This document shows positions 23,318-32,696 of a stretch of 64,000 nucleotides of DNA, one piece after another. This DNA comes from Prevotella sp. UBA2444 (GTDB lineage Bacteria; Bacteroidota; Bacteroidia; Bacteroidales; Bacteroidaceae), in contig DDQK01000026.1 of assembly GCA_002342665.1 (NCBI GenBank), positions 1 through 64,000 on the forward strand. The letters run 5' to 3'. The position numbers were made by a program, and so were the translations under genes. Position 1 is the stretch's first letter. Each line of letters opens with the position of its first letter. The notes below the pieces were generated by a model. The model made no database searches, was not told where the DNA came from, and saw only the letters and a list, made by a program, of their open reading frames with translations.

Positions 23318-24170
23318 CAGCACCAACAGCGGCACGCGCACCATCAAGGCACCGCGATTCGCCCGTCCACTGGTGGAAAAGTGGATTTCTGAGTATGCCA
23401 AGGTAGAGCCGGGCATCCAGTTTATCATCGCAAAAGGCTCTCAACAAGACATCGACCTGAATGTCGTATTCGACAATCAAGAAGCCAACACAAAAGACTT
23501 TAGCCATATTGTTTATTTCGGAGAGTTCGCCGTGCTGCCTATCACAGCCAGTGGCAGTGAAGCTGCGAAAGTGCTGCAGGGCAAGCACCTGAACTCGAAG
23601 AAGCTGAAGCAGCTTTATTTCCTCGGTGATGAATTCGATGATGAAGTAAAGAAGAACAAACAGTTCGAAAAACTCGTAATCTATAGCGGCAGCAATGCCA
23701 CATCGGTAGCCTCATCCTTTGCCCATAACTTTGGTGAGGAGAGCAGTAATTTCCGTGGTAAGCGCATCTCTGGCGACGATCTGTTCCTGAATACAGCTCT
23801 GGTGAAAGATCCGTTGGGTGTATCGTTCAATGCACTGCCTAACATCTTCGACCTGCAGAGTCGTCACTTGAAGAGCGACTTGGCACTTGTTGGTCTCGAC
23901 CTGAAAAAAGAACTGGAAAAAAGTTTCAGCGAGAATGGCTCACTCGACAATGTGCTCAACATCCTTGAGAACGGAAAACCCACAGAGATAACTATAGAGA
24001 AAGTCGGTATCGAATATAATAATTCCGATGATGCCGTGAACAATTTCCTTCATTGGGTACTGGAGAATGGTGTCAAGTATAACCACGAGTATGGCTTGCT
24101 GAATCTCGACAAGAAAGAGACCAATGCACAGATTAGTAAGATACAGAGTGTATTGACCGCACAAAAATAA
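23247..24170 (+). CDS. Secreted PstS-like substrate-binding domain protein
   Basis: A 307-residue exported protein with the signal peptide MKKIALAIAFILSLNASNVWG. The mature part resembles PBP-like (PstS-type) domains: ARPLVEKWISEYAKVEPGIQF, AVLPITASGSEAAKVL, VIYSGSNATSVASSFA, and a C-terminal helical closing segment. No ABC permease is adjacent; it is instead the first gene before a SusC/SusD pair and a sulfatase. A role in binding a sulfur-containing solute or sulfate in the periplasm is inferred from context only. The start overlaps the Cys/Met leader frame. Confidence 0.7.
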   Translation: MKKIALAIAFILSLNASNVWGIGNSTNSGTRTIKAPRFARPLVEKWISEYAKVEPGIQFIIAKGSQQDIDLNVVFDNQEANTKDFSHIVYFGEFAVLPITASGSEAAKVLQGKHLNSKKLKQLYFLGDEFDDEVKKNKQFEKLVIYSGSNATSVASSFAHNFGEESSNFRGKRISGDDLFLNTALVKDPLGVSFNALPNIFDLQSRHLKSDLALVGLDLKKELEKSFSENGSLDNVLNILENGKPTEITIEKVGIEYNNSDDAVNNFLHWVLENGVKYNHEYGLLNLDKKETNAQISKIQSVLTAQK

Positions 24171-24219
24171 CGGATAACGAAGCAACACAAAGATTAAATA
24201 ACACAATAAGATTAGTTTT

Positions 24220-27200
24220 ATGGTAAAAAGAATGTTTATTGCAACGCTCGTTGCAATAGGGCCCTTATTGGCCTTAGCTCAGAACGTGATTACAGGTCGA
24301 GTAATCGATGCCAAGACGGGCGAGCCCCTGATTGGTGCATCGGTTATTGTAAAGACCGACAGGCAAGGAGTGGCTACAGATGTGGATGGCAACTTTAGTC
24401 TTACTACAAATAAAGAGTTCCCACTGACGCTGCATCTCGATTTTGTTGGCTATCGCGGTCTGGACCTGGATGTCTATGACAATTCAGAGCCTGTAGAAAT
24501 CAAGCTCCAAGAGAATTATCGTTTCACCGAAGAGATTGTAGTCATCGGCTACGGCCAGCAGAAACGAAGTGACCTGACTGGTTCGATTTCTGTCGTATCC
24601 GCAGAACAAATAAAAAAGATAGCATCTTCTTCGTTCGATAATGCATTAGCAGGAACCGTTGCAGGTCTTCAGGCAACACCAACAAGTGGTCAGCCTGGTG
24701 GCGGCATTAGCTTGCGAATAAGAGGCGGTAACTCTATTCAAGGTGGAAATGAACCTCTTTACGTAATAGATGGTTTCCCGATATATAATACAGCTGCAAC
24801 GGCAGGAACAGTAAGTGGTGCAACTCTCAATCCACTTTCTGCAATTAATCCCGGCGATATCGAGTCTATTAATGTGCTAAAAGATGCGTCTGCTACTGCC
24901 ATTTATGGTTCTCGCGGAGCTAACGGCGTTATCATAATCACAACCAAAAAAGGAGCATCTAACCAAGCATCTGTCACCTATGAAGGAAGTGTAGGATGGC
25001 AGTCGCTACAAAAAAAGATAAGTGTTTTGAATGCCCATGATTTTGCAGTATTACGAAACGAAGCACTATATGACACCAACCCTGAACGGGGAGCTTATCA
25101 ATACATGGATCAAGACGCAATAAATTCTCTTGGAGATGGTACAGACTGGCAAGATGCAGCTTTCCGAACAGCGATGGTAACTAATCATCAATTGTCCATC
25201 ATTGGTGGTAATGAGAAAACTAAATATGCTATCTCTGGAAACTACTATGATCAAGATGGTATTATTATCAATACAGGATTCACAAGATTTAGTGGTCGAG
25301 TAAATCTTGACAGCAAGATTAGTCGGCAATTAACTGTAGGAATTAATGCAAGCGTTTCACAAAGCAATGCAAAAGTATCCCCATCAGGAATTGTTTCTGG
25401 CCTCATTCTGATGCCAGCGACTGCTACTATCTATGAAGCAGACGGTAGCTATACACTACGAAATCCTTTCGAAAATGATTTTTCTAATCCTATCGCCTCA
25501 CTTAAAGAGCAAACAAACAAAACCCGCAACTTCAAATTTTTAGGTACAGCTTTTGGTGAGTATTCTTTTCTTCCAGAACTAAGGTTCAAAGTTCTTTTCG
25601 GTGCCAATATTGATAATGGTCGTGAGACAAGATACATCCCATCAGTCATTTTCGAAGGTGCTCCATCAAACGGCATTGCTTCTATCGGATATGTATACTC
25701 TCAGTCATGGCTGAACGAAAACACCCTGACCTATGACAAAATCTTTAAAAAGGTACATAATTTAAGTCTGTTAGCAGGCTTTACGCAACAGAAAACAACT
25801 ATTGACATCACCCGCACTGGATCTTCTTATTTTGTTTCTGACGACTTGACTTACAATAGCTTGCAGAGTGGATCTGTAGTAACTACTCCTCATAGCTCTG
25901 CTACAGAGAATACGCTGATTTCTTTTATTGGCCGCATAAACTATAATTATGCAGACCAACACTTCCTATCATTTAGTATACGTGGAGATGGATCATCTCG
26001 TTTTGGTTCTTCAAACAAATGGGGAGTTTTTCCTTCTGCAGGTTACTCCTGGAATCTAACAAAGGCCCCATTCCTCTATCAACAAAAAGAATGGCTTTCT
26101 AATCTAAAGTTACGCTTAAGCTATGGTGTTACAGGAAATCAAGAGATTGGTAACTATCAATCACTTTCTACCATGTCAAGTGTTACATACAACTTTGGCG
26201 ATACCAACGTTATTGGTTACAAGCCTGATAGAATTCCAAATGAAGCACTGAGTTGGGAGACAACTCACCAGTTTGATGCAGGTATTGACTTGGGATTCTG
26301 GAATAACCGATTGAATGTTACTTTAGACTATTACTACAAAAAAACAAAAGATCTCTTGCTGGATGTAGAGATTCCATTGACGACTGGTTTTAGCAAATCG
26401 TTGCAAAATTATGGTTCTGTGGTTAATCAAGGTTTTGAACTTAGTATCAATTCTCTAAACTTCACTGGTGAGTTTACTTGGAATACATTATTCAATCTGT
26501 CACTCAATCGCAATAAAGTATTAGAAATTGGAAATGGTGCAGATAGCTATTTAAGTGGAAACTATATTGTGCAAGTTGGCCAGCCATTAGGCTCGTTTTA
26601 TGGTGCACTAACAGATGGCATCTTGCAAGAGGGTGAAGAGTCTTCAAAAGGTACTTACACTGGTAATGGTACACCAAAAGCAGGAGATCGTTTATACAAA
26701 GACGTCAATAACGATGGAACGTTTACGACATCATCGGATCGAGTTATTATTGGTTCTGCTCAGCCAGACTTCGTCTTTGGGCTGTCTAACGAATGGACCT
26801 GGAAAGGATTTGATTTAAGCATTTTCTTGCAAGGCACTGTTGGCAATGAGATCATTAATGGGAACCGACAATCACTTGAAATTTTCAATGGTCAACAAAA
26901 TGCAGATACTTATGCTTTGGAAAGATGGACACCTAGCAAGCCAAGCCTTTCGGTTCCACGTGCAAAAATGGACCCAGCTCCAGTCTTTTCCGATCGTTTA
27001 GTTGAAGACGGCAGTTTCTTACGCATAAAAAACGTAACCTTAGGGTATACTATTCCCTCAAAGATCGTTAAGCGTTTAAAACTATCTAACGTTCATCTTT
27101 ATGCTTCTGCAACAAACCTTTTGACTCTAACGTCGTATAGTGGTTTTGACCCAGAAGTTACTTCAGGCGATAATACAATATCACAAGGCACCGACTCTGG

Positions 27201-27252
27201 CATTTATCCAGTATCTCGTACTTACACAATCGGCATATCTATCAAATTCTAA
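24220..27252 (+). CDS. SusC/RagA-type TonB-dependent receptor (sulfatase operon)
   Basis: A 1010-residue outer-membrane importer. Signal peptide MVKRMFIATLVAIGPLLALA, then a carboxypeptidase-regulatory-like domain (NVITGRVIDAKTGEPLIGAS, residues ~22-100). The TonB plug shows VVIGYGQQKRSDLTGSISVV, LRIRGGNSIQGGNEPLYVID and LKDASATAIYGSRGANGVI. The barrel ends RTYTIGISIKF. Codon use is markedly more AT-rich than the SusC at 7.8 kb. With the SusD and sulfatase following, it probably imports a sulfated or sulfonated compound for sulfur nutrition. Confidence 0.95.
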   Translation: MVKRMFIATLVAIGPLLALAQNVITGRVIDAKTGEPLIGASVIVKTDRQGVATDVDGNFSLTTNKEFPLTLHLDFVGYRGLDLDVYDNSEPVEIKLQENYRFTEEIVVIGYGQQKRSDLTGSISVVSAEQIKKIASSSFDNALAGTVAGLQATPTSGQPGGGISLRIRGGNSIQGGNEPLYVIDGFPIYNTAATAGTVSGATLNPLSAINPGDIESINVLKDASATAIYGSRGANGVIIITTKKGASNQASVTYEGSVGWQSLQKKISVLNAHDFAVLRNEALYDTNPERGAYQYMDQDAINSLGDGTDWQDAAFRTAMVTNHQLSIIGGNEKTKYAISGNYYDQDGIIINTGFTRFSGRVNLDSKISRQLTVGINASVSQSNAKVSPSGIVSGLILMPATATIYEADGSYTLRNPFENDFSNPIASLKEQTNKTRNFKFLGTAFGEYSFLPELRFKVLFGANIDNGRETRYIPSVIFEGAPSNGIASIGYVYSQSWLNENTLTYDKIFKKVHNLSLLAGFTQQKTTIDITRTGSSYFVSDDLTYNSLQSGSVVTTPHSSATENTLISFIGRINYNYADQHFLSFSIRGDGSSRFGSSNKWGVFPSAGYSWNLTKAPFLYQQKEWLSNLKLRLSYGVTGNQEIGNYQSLSTMSSVTYNFGDTNVIGYKPDRIPNEALSWETTHQFDAGIDLGFWNNRLNVTLDYYYKKTKDLLLDVEIPLTTGFSKSLQNYGSVVNQGFELSINSLNFTGEFTWNTLFNLSLNRNKVLEIGNGADSYLSGNYIVQVGQPLGSFYGALTDGILQEGEESSKGTYTGNGTPKAGDRLYKDVNNDGTFTTSSDRVIIGSAQPDFVFGLSNEWTWKGFDLSIFLQGTVGNEIINGNRQSLEIFNGQQNADTYALERWTPSKPSLSVPRAKMDPAPVFSDRLVEDGSFLRIKNVTLGYTIPSKIVKRLKLSNVHLYASATNLLTLTSYSGFDPEVTSGDNTISQGTDSGIYPVSRTYTIGISIKF

Positions 27253-27269
27253 AAAATAATCGCATTCAT

Positions 27270-28742
27270 ATGAAAGTTACATATTTTGTATTAATAGCAG
27301 CCTTACTTACCTCATGTGTAAGTTTGGAGGAGAAGCCTGCATCGAATCAAGTAGAACAGCAGTTCTATCGCAACGAAGCTGATGCAATAGCTGCAGTAAA
27401 CGCTATTTATGTTTCATTACATGCTGACGGTGTACAGTCCCTTTATAATGGACTAATACAAATCAGTACAGAAATGGCAACAGATGATTATGCTGCAGGG
27501 CCACGCGCACGTAATGCCCATGTACGAGCAATCTCAGCACTTGTGCATGATGCTTCGAATAATCGTATGGAATCCATTTGGCAAGTTAGTTACGAAGCAA
27601 TCAACCGTGCCAATGTAGCCATCGACAAAATTGCAGACATCCCAGAAGGAAATATCAATGAAACAATGCGCCAGCGTTTGATTGCTGAAGCAAAATTTTT
27701 TCGTGCGCTCCATTATTTCAACCTTGTACGATGGTTTGGAGGAGTTCCCTTAGTTCTACATGAGACAACTACTCTATCACAAGATAATCTGAATGTTACA
27801 AATGCTACAGAAGATAATGTATATGCACAGATTATTCAAGACCTGAAAGATGCAGAGAAACTACCCATTCCCTCAGCATATAATGCTACAGATGTTGGGC
27901 GAGCTACAGCTGGAGCTGCAAAAAGTTTATTGGCAAAGGTTTTCCTAACACATAAAGAATGGCAGAATGCAGCAGACAAAGCTCAAGAAGTAATTTTGTC
28001 TGGCTGGTATGACCTTTTTGATAACTATTCCGAGGTGTTTGATGCAGCTACAAAGAATGGTAAAGAGCATATTTTCTCTGTTCAGTACAAAGGCAATTCC
28101 AACTACATAGGTAACTGGTTAGCTTATCGTTCAGCAACGACAGAAGTTCCTGGTGTAAGTGGCGAATACTCAGATATGATAAACCCTGAAAGTAATCTAT
28201 ATGCCAGTTTCACACCTAATGACCTTCGCCTACCTGTCACCTTTGTAACTCAGATGGTAAGCCCTACTGATGGTAAGCTGTATGAACTTTCTGGTCCCCA
28301 TATTTATAAGTACTTTGACCCGAATGTCATTAGTGATCAAGGGAATTCTTCACGAAATTTTCCTATCATACGATATTCTGAGGTATTACTGATTAGAGCA
28401 GAGGCACTTAATGAACTTAGTTCAGCACCAACAGAAGAGGCATACGTTCTAATAGATAAGGTACGAAATCGCGCTGGTATTGAACCTCTCAAGGCAGTAG
28501 CTCCTACACTGTCAAAATCAGATTTTCGTGACTCTATATTTCAAGAAAGACGTAAAGAGTTTGTTTATGAACATCAAAGATGGTTTGATTTGTCAAGACG
28601 AGGTTCAGAATACTATATTCGTATGCTTAATGCTGCGGGTAAGACAAATGCAGCACCACGTCATGTGCACTTCCCAATTCCCCAGCGTGAACTTGATTTA
28701 AACCCCAACTTAAAGCAGAACCCTGAGTGGGAAAAGTATTAA
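27270..28742 (+). CDS. SusD/RagB-like lipoprotein (sulfatase operon)
   Basis: A 490-residue surface lipoprotein, partner of the SusC before it. Lipobox LLTSC at residues ~12-16; SusD features are RNEADAIAAVNAIY, AEAKFFRALHYFNLVRWFGG, and LLIRAEALNELS, and the C-terminal FQERRKEFVYEHQRWFDLSR followed by FPIPQRELDLNPNLKQNPEW. It starts 17 bp after the SusC stop. It is AT-rich like its operon. Confidence 0.95.
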   Translation: MKVTYFVLIAALLTSCVSLEEKPASNQVEQQFYRNEADAIAAVNAIYVSLHADGVQSLYNGLIQISTEMATDDYAAGPRARNAHVRAISALVHDASNNRMESIWQVSYEAINRANVAIDKIADIPEGNINETMRQRLIAEAKFFRALHYFNLVRWFGGVPLVLHETTTLSQDNLNVTNATEDNVYAQIIQDLKDAEKLPIPSAYNATDVGRATAGAAKSLLAKVFLTHKEWQNAADKAQEVILSGWYDLFDNYSEVFDAATKNGKEHIFSVQYKGNSNYIGNWLAYRSATTEVPGVSGEYSDMINPESNLYASFTPNDLRLPVTFVTQMVSPTDGKLYELSGPHIYKYFDPNVISDQGNSSRNFPIIRYSEVLLIRAEALNELSSAPTEEAYVLIDKVRNRAGIEPLKAVAPTLSKSDFRDSIFQERRKEFVYEHQRWFDLSRRGSEYYIRMLNAAGKTNAAPRHVHFPIPQRELDLNPNLKQNPEWEKY

Positions 28743-28763
28743 TCAATTAAACATTCAAATAAA

Positions 28764-30380
28764 ATGAAAACAATGAATCTTCTTGCTACAGGACTCGCAA
28801 CCCTGACAGGTGCTATAACAGCACAGGCTCAAAAGTCATCAGACCGACCAAACATCATCATGATTATGGTTGATGATATGGGCTTCTCAGACATATCACC
28901 TTATGGCGGAACAGATGTCGAAACTCCTAATTTACAAAAGCTGGCAGATGAAGGAATACGCTTCCGCCAGTTTTACAACAATTCTATTAGTGCACCTACA
29001 CGAGCCTCACTAATAACAGGACAGTATCAGCATAAGGCTGGCGTTGGATATTTCAATGTCAACTTAGGTCTTCCTACATATCAAGGCTATCTCAACCATG
29101 AATCACTCACCTTTGCTGAAGTACTACGCTCGGCAGGTTACACAACATTGATGTCTGGAAAATGGCATGTTGGCGATGAACAAAGCCAGTGGCCAAATCA
29201 GCGCGGATTCGATCACTTTTTTGGATTTAGTGGCGGTTTTAGCTGTTACTACGATTCTGAAAACGACAATAACAACCGCTTTAAGATGGAAATTATCAAA
29301 GATAATGAGCCTTATAAGCTACAACATAACGAGCACCTGACTGATGCTATCGGCAACCATGCACTTGAGTTCATTCAGGATGCCAGCAATAAGAAAAATC
29401 CATTCTTCTTGTATTTAGCCTTTAATGCTCCACATTGGCCTTTGCAGGCAAAAACTGCTGATATCGAGAAATATCGCGGTAAATATACAATAGGTTGGGA
29501 CTCTTTGCGTCAGCTGCGTTATGAGAATGCTAAACAGATTGGGGTCGTCAGTTCTACCCAACAATTGGCAGATCATGATGAACATCTACAACCTTGGAAC
29601 AAATTATCCTATTACGAAAAGGAATATTGGCAACGTCGTCAGGAAGTCTATGCAGCTATGATAGACGGAGTTGATCAGCAAATAGGCCGTATTCTTAGCA
29701 AACTAAAAGAGATAAAACGATATGACAACACACTCATTGTATTCATCTCGGACAATGGTGCCCAAGGAGGAGGACCTAAGCCACGCGATTTTGATGCTTC
29801 TGGCCCTGTTGGATCAGCAGGAACTTTTTATGTTCAGAATGCCTGTTGGTCACAGGCAGGCAACTCCCCATTGCGTGATTATAAAGGTCGTCCTTATGAG
29901 GGTGGTATTGGAGCCCCTTTTATCGCTTGGTATCCAAAACACATCAAAGGTGGAAAGATTGTTGATGGTATAGCACACCTCATTGATATAGCACCTACCT
30001 TCTATGAGTTTGGAAGGGCTAAATATCCAAAGACATACAATGGTGTGACCACAAACGCCTTACCTGGTCATAGCCTTTTACCCGTTCTAACCGGAAAAAG
30101 TGAGACTGTCGAACGAGGTGAACCGCTATTTTGGGAACGTGGAGGCAACTGTGCTGTTCGCGATGGACGATGGAAAATGATTTCTATCTACCCTGAGAAT
30201 CGCATAGAACTGTACGACATAGAGACCGATCGCGCTGAGCAACATAATGTAGCAATTGAGCATCCGGACATTGTAGCGCGTTTGACAGCTGCTTACGGAA
30301 ATTGGGCATTGGAAAATGGCGTAATTGACTACAGTCTTTTAGATAAGAGAGCACAGAAGGGTATGGCAAACTTTAAATAA
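28764..30380 (+). CDS. Periplasmic Ser-type sulfatase (arylsulfatase family)
   Basis: A 538-residue S1-family sulfatase with a cleavable signal peptide ending AQAQ. The metal site PNIIMIMVDDMGFSDISPYG is near the start. The formylglycine motif Ser76-Ala-Pro-Thr-Arg80 is of the Ser type (SxPxR), which needs the anaerobic maturase; that gene lies at 32.7 kb. Other motifs are GKWHVGDE, VFISDNGAQGG and a C-terminal subdomain (RWKMISIYPENRIELYDIE). It removes sulfate esters in the periplasm. Within this operon the likely purpose is to obtain sulfate rather than carbon. Confidence 0.93.
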   Translation: MKTMNLLATGLATLTGAITAQAQKSSDRPNIIMIMVDDMGFSDISPYGGTDVETPNLQKLADEGIRFRQFYNNSISAPTRASLITGQYQHKAGVGYFNVNLGLPTYQGYLNHESLTFAEVLRSAGYTTLMSGKWHVGDEQSQWPNQRGFDHFFGFSGGFSCYYDSENDNNNRFKMEIIKDNEPYKLQHNEHLTDAIGNHALEFIQDASNKKNPFFLYLAFNAPHWPLQAKTADIEKYRGKYTIGWDSLRQLRYENAKQIGVVSSTQQLADHDEHLQPWNKLSYYEKEYWQRRQEVYAAMIDGVDQQIGRILSKLKEIKRYDNTLIVFISDNGAQGGGPKPRDFDASGPVGSAGTFYVQNACWSQAGNSPLRDYKGRPYEGGIGAPFIAWYPKHIKGGKIVDGIAHLIDIAPTFYEFGRAKYPKTYNGVTTNALPGHSLLPVLTGKSETVERGEPLFWERGGNCAVRDGRWKMISIYPENRIELYDIETDRAEQHNVAIEHPDIVARLTAAYGNWALENGVIDYSLLDKRAQKGMANFK

Positions 30381-30425
30381 CAAAAATACTTTCAACATAA
30401 TGCAGTTCAACTTAAAAAAAAACTT

Positions 30426-31160
30426 ATGAACAAGAAAACGATCATCTTAACTGGCATCATGACCTTAACGGCATGGACAGTAGCCATTGCGCAACGTTCT
30501 CAAAAACAGCCAGAACAATCGCAACAGAATTATACTGAGACTGAAATAGCCAAACGTCTGGCAAGAGTCAAGAATCCACAAATCCTGGATGTGCGTGATG
30601 CTCATGAGTATGCAGTAAGCCACATCAAAGGAGCAATCAATACGACACGTGACAAAGCACGTACAGATAGTATTATCGCAACGCTCGACCCAAATCTTCC
30701 TACACTTACCTACTCTAACGTAGGACGTGGACGCGGCGTAACACTGGCTGCAGAACTTAGGAAACGTGGATTTAAAGAAGTCTATCACCTTTCTGGTGGA
30801 CTCGCTGGATGGGGTGGGGCTGGTTTACCCATTGAATCGGCAGCAACTGGAGAACGCGCAGTGCCTACAGACAAGTTCCACCAGGCTGTCAGTCAGAGTG
30901 ATCTTCTTCTGGTAGAGTTCTCAACCATCCATTGCCCAGGGTGCCTTCGTTTGAAGCCGATTTTAGCAGAACTTCAAAACGAACATAAGCAACTTGAGGT
31001 TATTAATGTAGATTTCGACGACAATGTGAACCTGTTCAAAGAAGAGAAAATAAAAGCTGTACCCATACTGCGCCTTTACAAAAAAGGAGAGATTGTTTGG
31101 GAACATTTAGGTTTTACGGAGAAATCTGTAATTGAGTCGGAAATTAATAAATTACTTTAA
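30426..31160 (+). CDS. Exported rhodanese-thioredoxin fusion with Ser in place of rhodanese Cys
   Basis: A 244-residue protein with a signal peptide ending AIAQ. The rhodanese-like domain (~38-140) has ILDVRDAHEYAVSHIKGAIN and VYHLSGGLAGWGGAGLPI, but the active-site loop reads TYSNVGRGRG. The usual Tyr-Cys becomes Tyr96-Ser97, so sulfurtransferase activity is doubtful. The thioredoxin-like domain (~150-244) has an unusual CPGC motif (Cys170-Cys173) instead of CGPC and the cis-Pro region AVPILRLYKKG. It is probably periplasmic. It lies between the sulfatase and the YeiH-type transporter. Its role may be redox handling of a released sulfur species. Confidence 0.85.
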   Translation: MNKKTIILTGIMTLTAWTVAIAQRSQKQPEQSQQNYTETEIAKRLARVKNPQILDVRDAHEYAVSHIKGAINTTRDKARTDSIIATLDPNLPTLTYSNVGRGRGVTLAAELRKRGFKEVYHLSGGLAGWGGAGLPIESAATGERAVPTDKFHQAVSQSDLLLVEFSTIHCPGCLRLKPILAELQNEHKQLEVINVDFDDNVNLFKEEKIKAVPILRLYKKGEIVWEHLGFTEKSVIESEINKLL

Positions 31161-31166
31161 GGTCTT

Positions 31167-32429
31167 ATGGCAAAGTTTAATATTTCAGAAGACTGGACTG
31201 CCACAATTGTCGGCCTGACTTTTGTGGCAGCAGCACTCATATTATTTATTACAGGAGGCGAGTTTATCATACCGGCAAATTATAAATGGACAAACACGGA
31301 AGAGCTTTATTTAATATTCGATGCAAGTAATATTCTGAATATCGTTCTATGGGGATTTGTTGCTTGGATTGCCACTGTCATCATTTTTGTGCTACAGGGC
31401 AAGTCTATAGCTGGTACTCGGGGATTTGCAATGCTCTATCTGATTGCCGTCATAGCATCATTGATAGGTGGTAATGGTATAGTAAATGACTTAGGACTTG
31501 AAACTGTCATTTTCAGCCTAATCATTGGTCTCGTTATCAACAATATATGGGGGACACCAGAATGGATAAAACCAGCACTGACCTCTGAGTTATATGTAAA
31601 GGTGGGACTGATTTTTTTAGGAACCACCATACTCTTCCAAGACTTATTGAAGTCGGGTGCACTCGGATTGATACAAGCCGTCGTCGTGGTGTTTACTGTA
31701 TGGAATTTCGCCTTTTGGTTGTTCCGAAAGCTTAAACTCGACAAAGAATTATCGTTGATGATGGCCAGTGGAGTGAGTATCTGCGGTGTGGCAGCAGCCA
31801 TCGCCAGTGCAGGAGCCATCAAAGGTGACTCCAAGAAACTTTCTTTCGTTGTTTCGTTAGTGCTGGTCATCGCCATACCTATGATTGTGCTTATGCCATT
31901 CCTTGCCCATCTGATTGATCTCAATGACACACTCGCTGGCGCCTGGATTGGAGGTACCATAGACACAACTGGCGCAGTAGTTGCCACAGGAGCTCTGTTT
32001 GGCGAGGAAGCTCTGAAAATCAGCACCATCGTCAAATTCTCACAAAACGTTCTGCTGGGTATTGCAGCATTTGCCATCGCTATTTATTGGAACTTCACCC
32101 AGCAAACCGATCGTCGTGATTTGGAAGGAAAGAAACCCAGTGCCAAACTTCTGTGGGTTCGCTTCCCCAAGTTTGTACTTGGCTTTGTGCTGGCATCGTT
32201 GGTATTCTCATTCTTCTTTGCCGGCGAAGAATTCAAGCCATTAGCCAAGTCGCTCAAAGCGTTCCAAACATTATGGTTCATATTAGGATTTGTATCAATA
32301 GGTTTGGAAACTAACTTCAGACAGCTTTGGAATTCTGAAAACAAAAAGGCTACGTTGGCTTTCATCGGTGCACAATCATTTAATATAGCCTTTACACTCG
32401 TCGTAGCTCTCATCGTATTTGGATTGTAA
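31167..32429 (+). CDS. YeiH-family putative sulfate exporter/transporter
   Basis: A 420-residue inner-membrane protein with about 11 hydrophobic segments. Family text includes NGIVNDLGLETVIFSLIIGL, IFLGTTILFQDLLKSGAL, MMASGVSICGVAAAIASAGA and WIGGTIDTTGAVVATGALFG. The family (YeiH, PSE) is annotated as putative sulfate exporters, with direction and substrate poorly tested. As the last gene of the sulfatase operon it may move sulfate or sulfite released in the periplasm into the cell; that is inference. A strong terminator follows. Confidence 0.9.
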   Translation: MAKFNISEDWTATIVGLTFVAAALILFITGGEFIIPANYKWTNTEELYLIFDASNILNIVLWGFVAWIATVIIFVLQGKSIAGTRGFAMLYLIAVIASLIGGNGIVNDLGLETVIFSLIIGLVINNIWGTPEWIKPALTSELYVKVGLIFLGTTILFQDLLKSGALGLIQAVVVVFTVWNFAFWLFRKLKLDKELSLMMASGVSICGVAAAIASAGAIKGDSKKLSFVVSLVLVIAIPMIVLMPFLAHLIDLNDTLAGAWIGGTIDTTGAVVATGALFGEEALKISTIVKFSQNVLLGIAAFAIAIYWNFTQQTDRRDLEGKKPSAKLLWVRFPKFVLGFVLASLVFSFFFAGEEFKPLAKSLKAFQTLWFILGFVSIGLETNFRQLWNSENKKATLAFIGAQSFNIAFTLVVALIVFGL

Positions 32430-32482
32430 TGGAGCAACACCGCAAAGATATTAAGGCTGATGAGTTCTAAATAACTCTAATA

Positions 32483-32529
32483 GACTACTGCATCTTCTCA
32501 CTCTGAGATGATGCAGTAGTCATTTTTTT
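32483..32529 (+). terminator. Strong intrinsic terminator of the sulfatase operon
   Basis: Perfect arms GACTACTGCAT (32483-32493) and ATGCAGTAGTC (32511-32521) followed by seven T residues. Confidence 0.85.
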
Positions 32530-32610
32530 GTGGTTCTGAGGAAGTATGTTAAACATGCTGTAGATGTATTGTTTTACTGTGAGGGATGGTAGTGATTGAT
32601 GATTGAAAAA

Positions 32611-32658
32611 ATACCATACTCTTGTGATTTTACATTTCAGAAAATGTGCGTACCTTTG
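32611..32658 (+). promoter_or_regulatory. Promoter of the maturase gene with degenerate operator
   Basis: The minus-7 box TACCTTTG is at 32651-32658. ATACCATACTCT at 32611-32622 matches the first 12 bases of the 36.1-kb operator exactly, but the second half (GTGAT) is degenerate. The spacing to the TA is 22 nt, not 45. It may be a weak or differently acting version of the same site. Confidence 0.45.
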
Positions 32659-32696
32659 TAACCTAGATTATAGATGTACGTAAAGACAGAAAAGAA

